A stretch of 5,692 nt of DNA from an uncultured Litoreibacter sp. (GTDB lineage Bacteria > Pseudomonadota > Alphaproteobacteria > Rhodobacterales > Rhodobacteraceae), in contig CALFWN010000314.1 in assembly GCA_937928335.1 (NCBI GenBank), positions 1 through 5,692 of the forward strand, given 5' to 3'. How positions within the stretch are numbered: position 1 is the first letter of the stretch; each line of letters opens with the position of its first letter. A program made the translations under genes and the position numbers. The notes under the pieces were generated by a model. The model made no database searches. It was given only the letters and a program-made list of their open reading frames with translations, and was not told the origin of the DNA. Below, one piece after another: positions 4,121-5,692 of this stretch.

Positions 4121-5625
4121 GCCAGTTCGTGCAGATCCCGCGCATCGGCGCCGCGGAGGCGTGGCGAGACGCGGCGCGCGGATTTTTGCAGCAAAACATC
4201 CCGCCCGAGGCGCTGATCTGGGGCGGCGCGGAGACGGCACCGGACCTGTTCGGGGGCGGCAGCGTGCGGGGCGCGGCGCGGCAGGTGAGCGTGCCGCGCA
4301 GCTTTCTTGCGCTGGCGGGCAGCGTGGTCTGGCACACCGACCCTGCGCGATTTGCCAGGCTCTACGCCTTTCTCTGGCGGCTGCGCGACACGCCGCATCT
4401 GATGACGGATCGCGGCGATCCTGATTTGGCCACCCTGCGCCGGATGGAGAAAAACGTGCATCGCTGCCAGCACAAGATGAAGGCCTTTGTGCGGTTCCGC
4501 GAGATCGGCGACCCAAAGGCCGCTCGGCGGTCCTTTGCGGCCTGGTTCGAGCCCACGCATCACACCGTCGAGCCCACCGCGCAGTTTTTCGCGCGGCGGT
4601 TTGGCGACATGGATTGGCGGATTTACACGCCGGGTATTTCGGTTCTGTGCGAGGGCGGCCGGTTGCGGTTTCTGAAAGATTGCCCCCGGCCCGACCTGCC
4701 CGAGGATGCCAGCGAGCAGCTTTGGGTCACCTATTTTCAGAACATCTTCAACCCGGCACGGCTGAAGGTCAAAGCCATGACCTCGGAGATGCCGAAGAAA
4801 TACTGGAAGAACATGCCGGAGGCGGCGGCGATCCCGGAATTGATTGCCGCCGCCCCTGCCCGCGCCCGCGCGATGGCCCAGGCCGCGCCGACATTGCCGC
4901 CCGCGCGGGTCAAACAGGCGCAGGCGCAGCAGGCGCGGTTTGCCTCATCATGGACGCAAGACAGCGCGGCGCTGGTGGCGGAGGTGAACAGCTGCACCCG
5001 CTGCCCGCTGCATTGCGCGGCCACCCAGGCGGTGCATGGCGCGGGGCCGCCCGACGCGCGGCTGATGGTGGTGGGCGAGCAGCCCGGTGATCTGGAGGAT
5101 TTGCAAGGCCTGCCTTTTGTGGGCCCTGCCGGGCAGCTCTTTGACGCGGTGGCGCGGGAGGTGGGGCTGGCGCGCGACGCGGTCTATGTGACCAACGCGG
5201 TCAAGCATTTCAAATATCGCGCACGCGGGCGGCGGCGCATTCACCAAAGTCCCGACCGGAGCGAGATCGCCGCCTGCGCGCCCTGGCTGGAGGAGGAGAT
5301 CCGGCATGTCTCCCCACGGCTGATCCTGGCGCTGGGAGCCACGGCGGCCTTCGCGCTGACAGGCAGCGCCGCGCCGCTGGCGCAAAGGCGCGGGCGCGTG
5401 GAGCGCCGGGCGGACGGCGTGGCGGTGCTGATCACCTACCATCCCTCCTACCTGTTGAGGGTGCAGGACAAGGACAAGGAGGCAGCGGCGCAGGCGCGCG
5501 CGGCGTTTCGGGGCGATCTGGCGCAGGCCTGGGAAAGGGTGCAGCCGCGGCAACTTGCCCCTCGCGGCAGTCCCACTTATACCCGGCCCCAACGGCAACC
5601 TGAGCTAAGGACCCCCAAGCTATGA
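4117..5625 (+). CDS. udgX: DUF4130 (TIGR03915) domain fused to UdgX-family uracil-DNA glycosylase
   Basis: This 502-residue two-domain protein starts at a GTG that overlaps the preceding stop. Residues about 1-250 are the DUF4130/TIGR03915 domain of unknown role, recognised by HKMKAFVRFRE (119-129), WFEPTHHTVEPTAQFFARRF (143-162) and IFNPARLKVKAMTSEMPKKYW (210-230). An Ala/Pro/Gln-rich linker (about 250-280) leads to a UdgX domain (about 281-472). The domain shows Cys293 and Cys296 for the Fe-S cluster, GEQPGDLED (320-328), PFVGPAG (333-339), TNAVKHFK (359-366), the RRRIH loop (372-376), Cys387 and HPSYLLR (442-448). In mycobacterial UdgX the loop histidine attacks the abasic sugar after uracil removal and makes a covalent protein-DNA link; His376 is its counterpart. 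The final 30 residues look unconserved and run over the probable eno promoter. Standalone UdgX is about 200 residues. Coupling to the radical SAM gene implies a joint task. Confidence 0.9.
   Translation: MSQFVQIPRIGAAEAWRDAARGFLQQNIPPEALIWGGAETAPDLFGGGSVRGAARQVSVPRSFLALAGSVVWHTDPARFARLYAFLWRLRDTPHLMTDRGDPDLATLRRMEKNVHRCQHKMKAFVRFREIGDPKAARRSFAAWFEPTHHTVEPTAQFFARRFGDMDWRIYTPGISVLCEGGRLRFLKDCPRPDLPEDASEQLWVTYFQNIFNPARLKVKAMTSEMPKKYWKNMPEAAAIPELIAAAPARARAMAQAAPTLPPARVKQAQAQQARFASSWTQDSAALVAEVNSCTRCPLHCAATQAVHGAGPPDARLMVVGEQPGDLEDLQGLPFVGPAGQLFDAVAREVGLARDAVYVTNAVKHFKYRARGRRRIHQSPDRSEIAACAPWLEEEIRHVSPRLILALGATAAFALTGSAAPLAQRRGRVERRADGVAVLITYHPSYLLRVQDKDKEAAAQARAAFRGDLAQAWERVQPRQLAPRGSPTYTRPQRQPELRTPKL
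5555..5583 (+). promoter_or_regulatory. Candidate eno promoter inside the 3' end of udgX
   Basis: TTGCCC (5555-5560) and TATACC (5578-5583) are separated by 17 bases, each matching four of six sigma-70 consensus positions. Transcription would begin near 5590, about 32 bases before the eno ATG. The pair lies inside the codons for the poorly conserved tail of UdgX. Enolase is a housekeeping glycolytic enzyme and would need expression independent of an SOS-controlled cassette, which makes a separate promoter plausible. Confidence 0.45.
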
Positions 5626-5692
5626 GCACCATCATCGACATTCACGCCCGCGAAATTCTCGACAGCCGGGGCAACCCGACAGTGGAGGTCGA
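5622..5692 (+). CDS. eno: Enolase (phosphopyruvate hydratase), N-terminal fragment
   Basis: Only the first 23 codons are present; the gene runs out of the window. The peptide MSTIIDIHAREILDSRGNPT is the highly conserved enolase N-terminus, in which AREILDSRGNPTVEV is near-universal in bacteria. Enolase interconverts 2-phosphoglycerate and phosphoenolpyruvate in glycolysis and gluconeogenesis in the cytoplasm. The ATG overlaps the udgX stop (ATGA, 5622-5625), and AAGGA at 5607-5611 lies ten bases upstream as a Shine-Dalgarno. The overlap may only reflect udgX running into the eno leader and need not mean a shared operon. Confidence 0.95.
   Translation, partial: MSTIIDIHAREILDSRGNPTVEV

Noticed and set aside
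3386..4516. Long open frame on the minus strand (376 codons) opposite the radical SAM and udgX genes
   Set aside because: It is an antisense shadow of GC-rich coding sequence: the translation is Arg/Ala/Pro-rich with no recognisable domain, and both sense genes carry clear family motifs over the same bases.
4948..5598. Minus-strand open frame of 216 codons opposite the UdgX domain
   Set aside because: Low-complexity Arg/His/Gln-rich translation and full overlap with conserved UdgX motifs on the plus strand make it a shadow frame.
1..5692. Search for mobile elements, tRNA or rRNA genes, CRISPR arrays or phage genes
   Set aside because: No transposase, integrase, cloverleaf, regularly spaced repeat or phage-like gene was seen; the window is almost wholly filled by the listed coding sequences.

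Overview
The window reads as chromosome of a GC-rich alphaproteobacterium, most probably of the Rhodobacterales/Roseobacter group. This rests on codon and base use, on glycerol-type ABC transporter genes of the rhizobial/rhodobacterial kind, on a direct-repeat LexA box of the alphaproteobacterial form, and on a fused DUF4130-UdgX protein. The taxonomic call is inference from recognised protein families; no rRNA or other marker is present. All genes lie on the + strand and are tightly packed.

Region 1 (1-1200) is the tail of a carbohydrate/polyol ABC importer operon: the last codons of one permease (GlpP-like), a complete second permease (GlpQ-like) overlapping it by four bases, and a small DUF2160 membrane protein (GlpU-like). 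Together they resemble the glycerol uptake (glp) ABC system described in Rhizobium leguminosarum. The solute-binding protein and ATPases are not in the window.

Region 2 (1201-2808) is a two-gene regulatory unit: a BlaI/MecI-family winged-helix repressor and, overlapping it by 14 bases, a BlaR1-like M56 membrane metallopeptidase with an intact HEXXH. The peptidase lacks the penicillin-binding sensor domain of true BlaR1, and no beta-lactamase or other obvious target gene is next to it. A short dyad upstream of the repressor gene is a plausible autoregulatory operator.

Region 3 (2809-5625) is the most interesting part: a DNA-repair cassette of a radical SAM protein with a C-terminal helix-hairpin-helix region and a DUF4130-UdgX fusion protein, joined by a GTGA stop/start overlap. 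Just upstream of the first start codon is a perfect GAAC-N7-GAAC direct repeat, the classical alphaproteobacterial LexA box, so the pair is probably SOS-induced. The radical SAM protein ends in QLSLL, resembling a beta sliding clamp-binding peptide. The UdgX part keeps the RRRIH loop whose histidine, in mycobacterial UdgX, forms a covalent bond to the abasic site after uracil excision. The reaction of the radical SAM protein and the role of the DUF4130 domain are, as far as I know, undescribed.

Region 4 (5622-5692) is the start of the enolase gene (eno). Its ATG overlaps the udgX stop, and a promoter-like pair of hexamers lies inside the poorly conserved tail of the udgX gene, suggesting that eno is transcribed separately.
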